Positions 29,718 through 39,207 of a DNA stretch of 64,000 bases are shown here, piece by piece (position 1 is the first letter of the stretch; each line of letters starts with the position of its first letter). Position numbers and translations under genes: made by a program. Source of the stretch: Myxococcota bacterium. GTDB lineage: Bacteria > Myxococcota_A > Bradymonadia > UBA7976 > UBA1532. The stretch spans positions 62,001 through 126,000 of the forward strand of contig CAUJDF010000052.1 of NCBI GenBank assembly GCA_963169045.1, given 5' to 3'. Under the pieces are notes generated by a model, which saw only the letters and a list, made by a program, of their open reading frames with translations, searched no databases and was not told the DNA's origin.

Positions 29718-32700
29718 ATGTGGACGAGGAACGGGGCCCGGTGCCTTGCGGCACTGCTGCTGGTGCTGGTCGCCCCCGTCACGGCGGGCGCCCAGGCGAA
29801 CGATCCGCAGGTCATCGTGGTGCCGTACGCGCCCGACGATCCCGCCGTCCCGTTCCCGGCGCACGAGGGCGCGCAGATCACTCTCAAGGGCATCCTGCGC
29901 AACGCAAACTGCGCGCAGGGCTACCGCGTCCGGTGGGACGCCAACCGCAACGGCGTCTATGACGACGACGTCGCGCGCGTGGTGCAGCCCACGGGCGGGA
30001 CGGTGTACGACATCGGCCGCACCTTCCAGGTGCCTTCCGTCGACGGCGACACGTCGCTGCCGATCAACGTCCGCGTCGACAACCTCTGCGACGGACAGTC
30101 CGCCTTCGCCACGTTCCGCCTCTTCGTCTACGACTTCGCCCCGACCCCCGACCCGGGCGAGTGGAGCAGCGAGCAGATCGAGACCATGAGCCAGATGGCC
30201 CTGCACGAGGCCCTCTGGTACATCCACCGCGGCGTCACCGGCCGCAACGGCGCCGGGGCGCAGATCCAGGGCTACCTCGGCGTGGGCGGCAACAGCGTCG
30301 CCGGCAGCGCGCTCGCCGTGTGGGCGCTCGTCATCAATGGGCGCCTGCCCGCCTACCCGCCCGGCACGATCGACGCCTTCGGCCAGGCGCTGCCCAACGG
30401 CTTCATCGCCGCCAACGACGCGCGCTGGGCCCGCGACCCGTACTCGGAGACGGGCATTCGTCTCGTGAACTGGCTGCTGGCGCGCGGCACGGCCACCGTC
30501 GCCATCAACGCCCAGGACGAGGACGACCGCTGCCGCCTCGACGGGAACGGCGGCGAGCAGCGCTGCCAGCGCCTCCCCGGCAGCACCGACGGCCGCGGCG
30601 CCTACACCGGCGGCGTGGGCAACGACACGTACTACATGGGGATCATGGTCGGCAGCATCGCGCCCGTGCTGCCGGCGCTCGCGGGCACGCACCTGCAGGT
30701 GGGCGGTCTGCGCGGCACGCTGTGGGAGGTCTTCGTCCAGCAGCTCACCGACTACCTCGCCTACATGCAGATCGACGGGGATGCGGGCAGCGGCGGCTGG
30801 TACTACAACGCCATCGACGGCGCCGCCTCCGGCAGCTACATGGACGGCTCGACCGCCCAGTGGGGCTACATCGGCCTCGAGAGCGCCGCGGTCGCCGGCG
30901 CGCCGTACGGCGTCATCGTGTCGAACCGGCACAAGTACCGCATCGCCGACAACCTGATCCGGAACCAGGGACCCAGCGGCGGCGCCTCGTACCGCAACGA
31001 CGGCGGGTGGGGCACCGACAACATCCAGCTCACCGGCGGGGCGTTCGTGGCGGCGCGGTGGCTCGGCATGCACGAGCTGAACGCCGACGACCACGACTCG
31101 CGGCCGTTCCGGCCCTACTCGAATCGCACGGCGGCGGAGCTGCGGCGCAGCTTCAATCGCACGCTGGCCTTTACCGCCGCCCGGTGGAACCGCGACGACC
31201 AGGGCTACGAGTGGTGGGGCCGCTTCCGGATGTTCGCCGGCGGCAGCTATCTCTGCGGCAACACCAACGCGGTCTACAAGTGGGGCAACGCCGCCGAGTG
31301 CGGCAACCTCTACGCCATCTACTCCCACCAAAAGGGCTACCGCACCGGCAGCCGCGAGCAGGGCCTCATCGGCGAGACGGACTGGACGCGCGAGTTCAAC
31401 GTCTTCGTGATGCGCGCTCAGGATCGCAACATCGGCGATTACGGGAACTTCGGCCGGGTGAGCGACTGCGGCAACGCGCAGTCGATCGCGTGCTCCGCGG
31501 GCAACGCGTTCAGCACCCCGGTCGGCGCGCTGGTGCTCACGCCGTCGATCTTCGACCCGAAGCCGGTCGCCATCGGCCAGGGGCGGCCGACGGCGGTGGT
31601 CGAGGGGTGCGCCGGCGGCAACAACGGGCGCGTCGACTTCACGCACAACCAGTCGTTCCACCTGAACCCGCGCGCCCGCATCATCGCCTACCGCTGGGAC
31701 GTCGACGCGTCCAACGGGCTCTGGTGGGAGACCAACGCGCCCCAAGACTTCGTCAGCCCCGATCGCGACGCGGTCTTCGCCTACCGCTACCAGCGCCGCG
31801 GCAACTACACGGCGACGCTCCAGGTCGTCGACGACCACAACAACACGAAGTCGACGACGGCCCGCATCGCCGTCGACCGGGCGCCGAACTCGGCGCCGAG
31901 CGCCGCCCACGGCGGCCCGTACGCCATCGAGGTGGGCGAGGACCTGCCCCTGCGCGGCACGGCCAGCGATCCGAACGCGGGCTGCGGCGACCAGCTGACC
32001 GTCGGCTGGGACATCGACAACGACGGGCAGTACGACGACGCCGCGGAAGCGACGGTCGTCGTCCCGTGGGCGCGCATCCAGGCGCTGAACCTGGTTCAGG
32101 GGCGCCCCTACAACATCACGCTGAAGGTGTCCGACCAGGCCGGCGACGAGGCGGTGGCGACGACCCAGCTCACCGTCTATGCGCGTGAACCGGTGGCGGC
32201 GGCGACGGTCACGCCGAACCCCGCGCGCTGCCAGCAGGACGTGACGTTCGACGCCAGCCAGAGCCGGCACCCGAACCCGGCGCGCTCGATCACCCAGTAC
32301 CAGTGGAACGTGGACGGGCAGGCCGGCTTCGACGGCGGCGGCGCGAACCCGGTGTTCACCTTCCGTTACGGACGCTACGGCACCTACGACGCGGTGCTGC
32401 AGATCACCGACGACCGCGGCCGTGTCGATACCGAGAACCTGCGCGTCGTCGTCGACCAGGGCAACAGCGCCCCGGTGGCGCGCGTGGCCCAGGCGGAGAT
32501 CGGGATGGTCGAGGGGGCCGATCTGCGCATCGACGCCAGCGCCTCGACCGATCCGAACCAGGTGTGCGGCGACCGCATCGCGCGCTACGAGGTCGACGTG
32601 AATGGCGACGGCGACTTCGACGACGCCGGCGTCGACGTCAGCGGGCCGAACCCCATCGCGGTGGTGCCCTGGGCGACGGTGCAGGGCGCCCTGCGCTGGC

Positions 32701-35700
32701 CGGCGGACCCGTCGACGCGGCTGCCCGACAACACGGTGACGGTGCGCATCACCGACACCTTCGGGGGCCAGTCGACGACGGCGGTGAAGGTGGCGATCTT
32801 CGGGTCGCGACCCGAGGCGCGCATCGTCCAGTCGCCGAACCCGGCGGCCATCAGCCTGCAGACGGGCCGCAGCGACGTGAACCTCGACGCGCGCGAGAGC
32901 CGCTCGCCGCTGCCGGGCGGCCGCATCGCCCGCTACCAGTGGGACACCGACGACGACGGCGTCTTCGGCGACGCGCCCGAGGAGCCCACGGTCGTGGTCC
33001 GCAAGATCTTCAACCCCATCCCGCGGGAGGGGCAGATCCCCGACGTGTTCGTGCGTCTGCGCGTCACCGACGGCACGGGTCAGACGGCGGAGCTGCGCCA
33101 GCGCATCGCCTACGACGTGCCGCCCGTGCCGCCGACGGCGGACGCCGATCCGACGGACCCGCCCGAGCGCGGCTACCACGTCCTGCTCGGCGACGACCTG
33201 TCGCTGAGCGCGGTGCAGTCGTTCGATCCCGACACCGCGGAGTTCGATGATTTCATTGCGGTTTATCGGTGGGATCTCGATGACGACGGCGACTGGGACC
33301 TCGAGCTCGACGACGCGGATCGCGACGGCGAGGAGGCGATCACGGTCGTGCCTGCCGCCGAGCTGGCGCAGTACGGCATGGCCGGCGTCGGCACCTACGG
33401 CATCCGGCTCGAGGTCGAGGACAGCCTCGGGCTGACGAACCAGGACGTCTCCTTCGTGCGCTTCTATCCCCGGGCGCCCGTCGCGGCGGCGGTGGCGGTG
33501 CCGAACCCGGGCGGCTGCGGACAGCTCATCACCCTCGACGCGTCGGCCTCGGACCACGCGCACCCCGGCGTCGACATCGTCTCCTGGGCGTGGGACTTCG
33601 ACGCCGACGGCCAGTACGACGACGCCCAGGGCCGCGTCACGACGATCACGCCGGATCAGTTCGGTTTCGGCGGTCCGCTGGCGATCGGCTTGCGGGTGAC
33701 GGACAGCGCCGGCGGCACGGCGGCCAACGTCGTCTCGCTGCGCGTCGACCAGGGCAACAGCGCGCCCGCGGCGGATCCGGGCGGCCCTTACGTCATCGCG
33801 CTCGGCGACGGCCTGACCCTCGACGGTCGCAACACGAGCGAGCCCGACGCCGCCTGCGGCGACCGCGTGGTGCGCTACGAGTGGCTGATCGACGACGACG
33901 ACGTGGCCGACTTCGAGTCGGTGGGCGACCCGCGCCAGGCCGTCACCGCCCAGCAGCTGGCCGCGCTGGGGGTCGACCGCATCGGGCGTTTCCAGGTGCG
34001 GCTGCGGGCGACCGATCGCTTCGGCGTCCGCGCGATCAAGGCCGCCCACCTCGACCTCGTCAACGGCCCCACGGCCGTGGCGGAGCTCACGCCGGCCCGC
34101 GTCGGCTGCAACGTCGTCGTCGAGTTCGACGGCCGCGGCAGCTTCAGCGACGGGCCCGCGGACCAGGGTTTCGGCATCGTCCGCTATGAGTGGGACCTCG
34201 GCAACGACGGCACCATCGACGCCGTCGGTCCGACGCTCAACCAGAACGCGGCAGCCCGCGGCCGCGTCGTCGCGCGGCTGATCGTCACCGACGCCGGCGG
34301 CCGCACCGACGAGGCCGTCGTCGAGCTCGACATCGTCAGCAACAACGTCCCGCCGGTGGCCGACGCCGGCGGTCCGTACAACACCGGCCCGGCGCCGGCC
34401 GGCGGCTTCGCGGGGGTCACGCTCGACGGCCGCGGCTCGACCGATCCGAACGCGCCCTGCGACCAGGTGGCGCGCTGGGACTGGGACACCGACGGCGACG
34501 GCCGCTACGGCGCCGACGACGCCGACGGGGCCGGCGACCTCGCGGGCACCGACTACACGGGCGCCGTCGTCCGCGACTACCGCAATCCGGGGTGGCGCGT
34601 CGGCATCACGCAGATCGTGCGGCTGCGGGTCTGCGACGGCGAGGGCGCTTGCTCGCCCGGCGGCGAGGCCGAGATCAACGTGCTCGATCGCGCGCCGCCC
34701 ACGGGCGAGATCCTGGCGCCGCGCGCGGCGGCCGGCGCGTGCGTCGCCGGCGGGCCGTTCGACGTGCGGATGCGCATCGCCGATCCCGACGGCGACGTGG
34801 TGCACGCCACGCTGATGATCGACGGCGAGCCGGTGGCCGAGCTCGACGTCGACACCCCGAACGACGGCAGCGCCGTGGAGCGCACGATCGCGTTGAACGC
34901 CGCGGACGTGCCCGAGGGCCGTCGCGAGATCAGCATCCTGCTCACCGATCCGACGGGCGCCGATGCGGTCGCCGACGCCGGCGGGCGCATCCCGTTCGAC
35001 CGATCGGGCCCCGACGTCTCGATCGGCAACAACCTGCTCGACGGCGTCTGCTACGACGCTGCCGAGGTGCCGCAGCCGGAGATCACCGTCCGCGACAACC
35101 TGGACGAGGCGCCCGTCGTGCGCCGCGACACCGTCTCGAACGCCTGCCAGCGCGTGCTCAACGTCACCGCGACCGACGCCTGCGGCAACGTGAGCTCCGC
35201 CACGCGCACCTACCGCATCGCCACGCCGGTCGACGTGGAGATCCAGGGGCCCGCCGAGGACCAGCTGGTGACCTCGGCGCGCCTGAACTGGCGTGTCGTC
35301 GGCCCGGCGGACTGCGCCAACCAGATCACCGCCCGCCTCTCGCAGGACGGCGTCGCCGACCGCGTGTACGAGGCCAACTCGCTCGTCGAAGAGCCCGGCA
35401 CCTACACCATGAACCTGACGGTGCCCGACTGCCTCGGCAACGAGCGCCGCACGCTGCGCGCCTTCCGCGTCAACGGGCCGCCGGAGGCGGTGCCGGTGCC
35501 CGCCGGCCACCCTGCGGCCGCCGTGGGCGAGCTGCTGCCCGCCTACCGCGTCGCCGAGGGGACCCCGCTCGAGATCGACGGCGGCGGCTCGCGGCCGCCC
35601 GAGGCCGGCGACGCCATCGCCCTGTACGAGTGGGACCTCGACGACGACGGCGAGTTCGAGGTCGAGGGGCAGCGCGTCCGCTTCGACACCGACGAAGACG

Positions 35701-38700
35701 GCGACTTCCGCGGCAGGCTGCGCGTGACGGACGCCCTCGGCGCGGTCGGCGTGGCCGACTTCCTGGTCATCGTCGACGACGTCCGCCCGGCGGTGAACGC
35801 GGGCGGGCCGTACACGGTGCGGCAGGGCGAGGCGCTGCGCTTCGACGGCAGCGCGACCCGGCCGGGCAGCCCGGCGGACGCGATCACCCGGTACACGTGG
35901 CAGTTCGGCGACGGCACGCCCGACGCGGACGGACCGGACGTCGTCGCGCCGGTCCACACGTACGCCGACCACGGCGTCTACAACGCCCGCCTGACGGTGC
36001 GCGACGAGGACGGCGCCTCCGTCGGCGCGGTCCAGGTCACCGTGCGCGACGTGGACCCCAACATCCGCGGCGTCACCGTCTCGCAGGATCCGTTCGAGGT
36101 CGTGTCGGTTCGCTTCAGCGCCGACGCGGTGGCCGGCGCGCCCCGCGACCCGATCATCGCCTACGAGTGGGACTTCGAGGGCGACGCGCAGCCGGAGCTC
36201 GTGCTGCCTGGGCCCGACGCCCAGTACCGGTTCAAGGCCGCCGGCCGCTACAACGTGACGCTGCGCGTGCGCGACCCCGACTCCGTGGCGCAGCGGCAGC
36301 TCGTCGTCGACGTGCGCGAGATCACGCTCTCGGACCTGCTGCGGGTCGCGGCGGAGCGGGCGGCGGCGATCACCGCCGATGCGCGCGCGACGGCCGAGGT
36401 GAAGCGCATCCTCGATCCGCAGGGGTCGCCGGCCTTCGCCGAGTGGGCCGCGCGCGGCCTGTGGGCGGAGCGTCACGGGGCGGCATACCGCGGCAACACC
36501 CTGATGGCGCTCGACGAGCTCGTCTTCCGCGTGTACCGCGCCCAGGTGGCCGGCAGCGAGGGCTTCGGCGATCTGCTGTGGGCGATGTCGCGACAGCTGC
36601 TGCGCGAGGTCGACCGCCAGCGCAACGCGGTGGGCGCCGTCGTCGGCCTGCGCCACCCGGCGGTCGTCCGCGCCGACCGCAGCCTCGCCGCAGCGCGCGC
36701 GATCTTCGACGGGCCCGACTTCGAGGCGCGCGTCGCCGGCGACCACGACGCTTTCCTCGCCCGCGATCTGTTCGCGGCGGTGGTCGACGCCTACTTCTCC
36801 CTGCGCGACGCGGTCGATCCGGCCAACCAGGCCGACGGCTTCCCGATGCCCGATTTGATCGACCCCGTTCAGCGCGTGAACGCGGCCAATGACGTCAACG
36901 GCGAGCTGGCGGCGTCGCTGGGCATCCTCGCCGAGGAGATGCAGGCGTACCTCGACCAGGGCGAGGCGACGAACGACCTCGGGCCGGGCCGCGACGCCGT
37001 GGCCGACGCGCTGGCGGCGCTCCAACCGATCCGGGCGCTGGTGGCGAAGCGCGTCGGCCTCGTGTGCGATGCGGGCAACCCGTGCATCGACGACCGCGAG
37101 AGCATGGATCTGCAGCTGCGGCTGATGGACCTGGTCGGCGCGATGTTCGCGGCGGCCGACGAGGGGGTCTACGTCCGCAACTGGCAGAACGTGCTGACGC
37201 TGGGCATCAAGTTCCGCGCCGAGCTCGCGCTGCTGCGCATCGAGTTCGTGTGCGGCCCCAACACCGCGGTGGCCCGGGCCGGCCGCGCGCAGCAGGACAT
37301 CCTGCTCGACCTCGTCGACGCCGGGCAGAACGACGCCGCGCTCTTCTTCTACATCTCGCCCGAGCGCCGCTGCCTCGTCGTGCGCGAGTACAACGAGTGC
37401 ATCGTGACGACGCTGCCCGACGAGAACGACGCGGTCGAGTACCCCGCGTTCTGCGCCGAAGGCGGCGGCGGCGGCGAGGACGGCGACGACGGGGGCGATG
37501 ACGGGGGCGACGGCGGCGACGGCGAGGTGCCGCCGCCGGTGCGCCAGGCGGACGCGCGCATTCCGCTGCGCGAGCCGTTCGTGAGCATCCTCGTCCTGAG
37601 CGACGTCATCCGCGCGTTCGTCCTCGACATCGACGTCGGCGATCCCGCGGTCCGGGCCGCGCGCTATCCCGGCCGGACGCTGGCGGACTTCGATCGCGAG
37701 GGGGACGGCGACTTCGACCTGTTCGACGTCCAGCGTGCCATCCAGCAGTTCGTGCACGACCCGTACGACCTCGACGGCGACGGCCTGATCGGCATCATCG
37801 AGAACGACTGCCGCCTGCGCGCGGGCGCGCCCAACCTGCAGCCCGACGATCCGACGACCGAGCCGGGCCGCAACGACGCGTTCCAGGATTGCGACGGCGA
37901 CCTGATCGCCAACGGCCGCGAGGTCGAGCTGGACATGAACCCGCTCGATCCGCGCGACGCCCACCTCGACTTCGACGGCGACGACATCAGCAATCTGGCC
38001 GAGGTGCGGTGGGACCTCGATCCGAATGATCACCGCGACGGCATCGGCGACCTCGACGGCGACGGGCTGACGAACCATGACGAGATCGTGCATGGTCTCA
38101 ATCCGCGCAACGCCGCGGACCGCGATGGCGATTTCGATCGGGACGGTCTGGTGAACGGGGTCGAGGTGCGCTGGGGGCTCGATCCCTTCGACGCCGGCGA
38201 CGCCGACCTGGATCCGGACGGCGACGGCATGAGCTCCCGCAACGAGATCGCCCGCGGCCGCGATCCGCTGCGCCCGGACTGCAACGACGATCCGGCGGAG
38301 CTCGCCGGGCGCAACGACGGTCCGGGCGAGGCGACCCCGCTCGGCGACGCGAACCGCATCGACGTGGCCGACGGGCGGCTGTGCAACACCGATCCCGACG
38401 ACCCCGACGAGGACTGGTACCGGTTCGACGTGAACGAGGCCGATGCGCGCGTGGTGGTGACGCTCCGCTTCGATGCCGCGCAGGGCGACCTCGACCTGCG
38501 CCTGTTCGATGGCGTCACCGGCGTGCAGCTCGCCGACAGCAGCACGCGCTACGAGACCGAGCTGATCGCGCAGCCCCGCGGCCAGGTGCCCGTCGGTCCG
38601 TACCTCGTGCGCGTCTCGAGCCCGCGCGGCTCGCAGATCCCGTACCGGCTCACGGTGACCGTGGTGCCGCCGGTGCGCCCGTGCACGCCCGACTTCCAGG

Positions 38701-39155
38701 AGGGCGCCGACGGGAACGACAACATGCAGTCCGCCGTCGCGCTCGGCGCCCGCGAAGTGCGCATGGGCGACGCCTGGGTCTGCGCCGCCGAGCGCCGCAC
38801 GGGCGACTGGTTCCGCATCGACGTCGGCAACCGCGACCGCACGATCCACCTGAGCTACGCCCGAAACTCGGACGGTCAGCTGCAACTGGCCGCAATGACT
38901 CAGGATCTGCGAGCGTTCGTCGAGAGCGTCGAGGTGCAGACGGCGGTGCAGTGCATCAACGTCCGCGCCAACGGAAACAACACGCCGGTCTACCTGAACG
39001 TCGCCGCGTCGACGGTCTTCTCGGACGGAGACGACCGCGTCGACTACGTGCTGCAGGTGGTGGACACGGACCTGAACGCCAATCCGCGCGGCGCCTGCGA
39101 TCTGCTGAGCGCCGGGTTGTTCGACTTCGTGAGCTGGCCGACGCTGAGGCCTTGA
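29718..39155 (+). CDS. Giant secreted PKD/EF-hand surface protein
   Basis: A 3145-residue secreted protein. ATG at 29718 has GGGGG four bases upstream and opens a signal peptide ending near residue 27. Order of parts: an Ig-like stretch (28-140); an alpha/alpha-toroid-like domain (about 150-620) with GSGGWYYN and NDGGWG motifs as in prenyltransferase/squalene-cyclase repeats; tandem PKD-like domains (about 620-1660) in five two-domain units; Ig-like domains (1660-1915); three more PKD domains (1915-2200); a helical domain (2200-2585); an acidic Gly/Asp linker; a dockerin-like EF-hand module (about 2613-2700) with DREGDGDFDLFD and DLDGDGLIGIIE; bacterial TSP3-type calcium repeats (2700-2860); a PPC-like domain; and a C-terminal module (about 2990-3145) also found in the lipoprotein at 53669-56881. 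No membrane anchor follows the signal. Confidence 0.85.
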   Translation: MWTRNGARCLAALLLVLVAPVTAGAQANDPQVIVVPYAPDDPAVPFPAHEGAQITLKGILRNANCAQGYRVRWDANRNGVYDDDVARVVQPTGGTVYDIGRTFQVPSVDGDTSLPINVRVDNLCDGQSAFATFRLFVYDFAPTPDPGEWSSEQIETMSQMALHEALWYIHRGVTGRNGAGAQIQGYLGVGGNSVAGSALAVWALVINGRLPAYPPGTIDAFGQALPNGFIAANDARWARDPYSETGIRLVNWLLARGTATVAINAQDEDDRCRLDGNGGEQRCQRLPGSTDGRGAYTGGVGNDTYYMGIMVGSIAPVLPALAGTHLQVGGLRGTLWEVFVQQLTDYLAYMQIDGDAGSGGWYYNAIDGAASGSYMDGSTAQWGYIGLESAAVAGAPYGVIVSNRHKYRIADNLIRNQGPSGGASYRNDGGWGTDNIQLTGGAFVAARWLGMHELNADDHDSRPFRPYSNRTAAELRRSFNRTLAFTAARWNRDDQGYEWWGRFRMFAGGSYLCGNTNAVYKWGNAAECGNLYAIYSHQKGYRTGSREQGLIGETDWTREFNVFVMRAQDRNIGDYGNFGRVSDCGNAQSIACSAGNAFSTPVGALVLTPSIFDPKPVAIGQGRPTAVVEGCAGGNNGRVDFTHNQSFHLNPRARIIAYRWDVDASNGLWWETNAPQDFVSPDRDAVFAYRYQRRGNYTATLQVVDDHNNTKSTTARIAVDRAPNSAPSAAHGGPYAIEVGEDLPLRGTASDPNAGCGDQLTVGWDIDNDGQYDDAAEATVVVPWARIQALNLVQGRPYNITLKVSDQAGDEAVATTQLTVYAREPVAAATVTPNPARCQQDVTFDASQSRHPNPARSITQYQWNVDGQAGFDGGGANPVFTFRYGRYGTYDAVLQITDDRGRVDTENLRVVVDQGNSAPVARVAQAEIGMVEGADLRIDASASTDPNQVCGDRIARYEVDVNGDGDFDDAGVDVSGPNPIAVVPWATVQGALRWPADPSTRLPDNTVTVRITDTFGGQSTTAVKVAIFGSRPEARIVQSPNPAAISLQTGRSDVNLDARESRSPLPGGRIARYQWDTDDDGVFGDAPEEPTVVVRKIFNPIPREGQIPDVFVRLRVTDGTGQTAELRQRIAYDVPPVPPTADADPTDPPERGYHVLLGDDLSLSAVQSFDPDTAEFDDFIAVYRWDLDDDGDWDLELDDADRDGEEAITVVPAAELAQYGMAGVGTYGIRLEVEDSLGLTNQDVSFVRFYPRAPVAAAVAVPNPGGCGQLITLDASASDHAHPGVDIVSWAWDFDADGQYDDAQGRVTTITPDQFGFGGPLAIGLRVTDSAGGTAANVVSLRVDQGNSAPAADPGGPYVIALGDGLTLDGRNTSEPDAACGDRVVRYEWLIDDDDVADFESVGDPRQAVTAQQLAALGVDRIGRFQVRLRATDRFGVRAIKAAHLDLVNGPTAVAELTPARVGCNVVVEFDGRGSFSDGPADQGFGIVRYEWDLGNDGTIDAVGPTLNQNAAARGRVVARLIVTDAGGRTDEAVVELDIVSNNVPPVADAGGPYNTGPAPAGGFAGVTLDGRGSTDPNAPCDQVARWDWDTDGDGRYGADDADGAGDLAGTDYTGAVVRDYRNPGWRVGITQIVRLRVCDGEGACSPGGEAEINVLDRAPPTGEILAPRAAAGACVAGGPFDVRMRIADPDGDVVHATLMIDGEPVAELDVDTPNDGSAVERTIALNAADVPEGRREISILLTDPTGADAVADAGGRIPFDRSGPDVSIGNNLLDGVCYDAAEVPQPEITVRDNLDEAPVVRRDTVSNACQRVLNVTATDACGNVSSATRTYRIATPVDVEIQGPAEDQLVTSARLNWRVVGPADCANQITARLSQDGVADRVYEANSLVEEPGTYTMNLTVPDCLGNERRTLRAFRVNGPPEAVPVPAGHPAAAVGELLPAYRVAEGTPLEIDGGGSRPPEAGDAIALYEWDLDDDGEFEVEGQRVRFDTDEDGDFRGRLRVTDALGAVGVADFLVIVDDVRPAVNAGGPYTVRQGEALRFDGSATRPGSPADAITRYTWQFGDGTPDADGPDVVAPVHTYADHGVYNARLTVRDEDGASVGAVQVTVRDVDPNIRGVTVSQDPFEVVSVRFSADAVAGAPRDPIIAYEWDFEGDAQPELVLPGPDAQYRFKAAGRYNVTLRVRDPDSVAQRQLVVDVREITLSDLLRVAAERAAAITADARATAEVKRILDPQGSPAFAEWAARGLWAERHGAAYRGNTLMALDELVFRVYRAQVAGSEGFGDLLWAMSRQLLREVDRQRNAVGAVVGLRHPAVVRADRSLAAARAIFDGPDFEARVAGDHDAFLARDLFAAVVDAYFSLRDAVDPANQADGFPMPDLIDPVQRVNAANDVNGELAASLGILAEEMQAYLDQGEATNDLGPGRDAVADALAALQPIRALVAKRVGLVCDAGNPCIDDRESMDLQLRLMDLVGAMFAAADEGVYVRNWQNVLTLGIKFRAELALLRIEFVCGPNTAVARAGRAQQDILLDLVDAGQNDAALFFYISPERRCLVVREYNECIVTTLPDENDAVEYPAFCAEGGGGGEDGDDGGDDGGDGGDGEVPPPVRQADARIPLREPFVSILVLSDVIRAFVLDIDVGDPAVRAARYPGRTLADFDREGDGDFDLFDVQRAIQQFVHDPYDLDGDGLIGIIENDCRLRAGAPNLQPDDPTTEPGRNDAFQDCDGDLIANGREVELDMNPLDPRDAHLDFDGDDISNLAEVRWDLDPNDHRDGIGDLDGDGLTNHDEIVHGLNPRNAADRDGDFDRDGLVNGVEVRWGLDPFDAGDADLDPDGDGMSSRNEIARGRDPLRPDCNDDPAELAGRNDGPGEATPLGDANRIDVADGRLCNTDPDDPDEDWYRFDVNEADARVVVTLRFDAAQGDLDLRLFDGVTGVQLADSSTRYETELIAQPRGQVPVGPYLVRVSSPRGSQIPYRLTVTVVPPVRPCTPDFQEGADGNDNMQSAVALGAREVRMGDAWVCAAERRTGDWFRIDVGNRDRTIHLSYARNSDGQLQLAAMTQDLRAFVESVEVQTAVQCINVRANGNNTPVYLNVAASTVFSDGDDRVDYVLQVVDTDLNANPRGACDLLSAGLFDFVSWPTLRP
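31550..34680 (+). repeat. Five tandem copies of a two-domain PKD unit (coding)
   Basis: Within the giant gene, a pair of PKD-like domains of about 210 residues repeats five times. The first member (starting near 31550, 32190, 32815, 33475, 34065) typically carries PNPxxC and DASxSxHP-like text. The second (near 31900, 32480, 33130, 33780, 34350) carries DPNxxCGDxIxRYEW-like text and a GGPY start. Copies have diverged strongly, so the expansion is old. Confidence 0.7.
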
Positions 39156-39207
39156 CGGGCAGCCGCGGCCCGCGCGCGCGCCCTTTCGGGAACCGGGGAG
39201 AGAGTTC

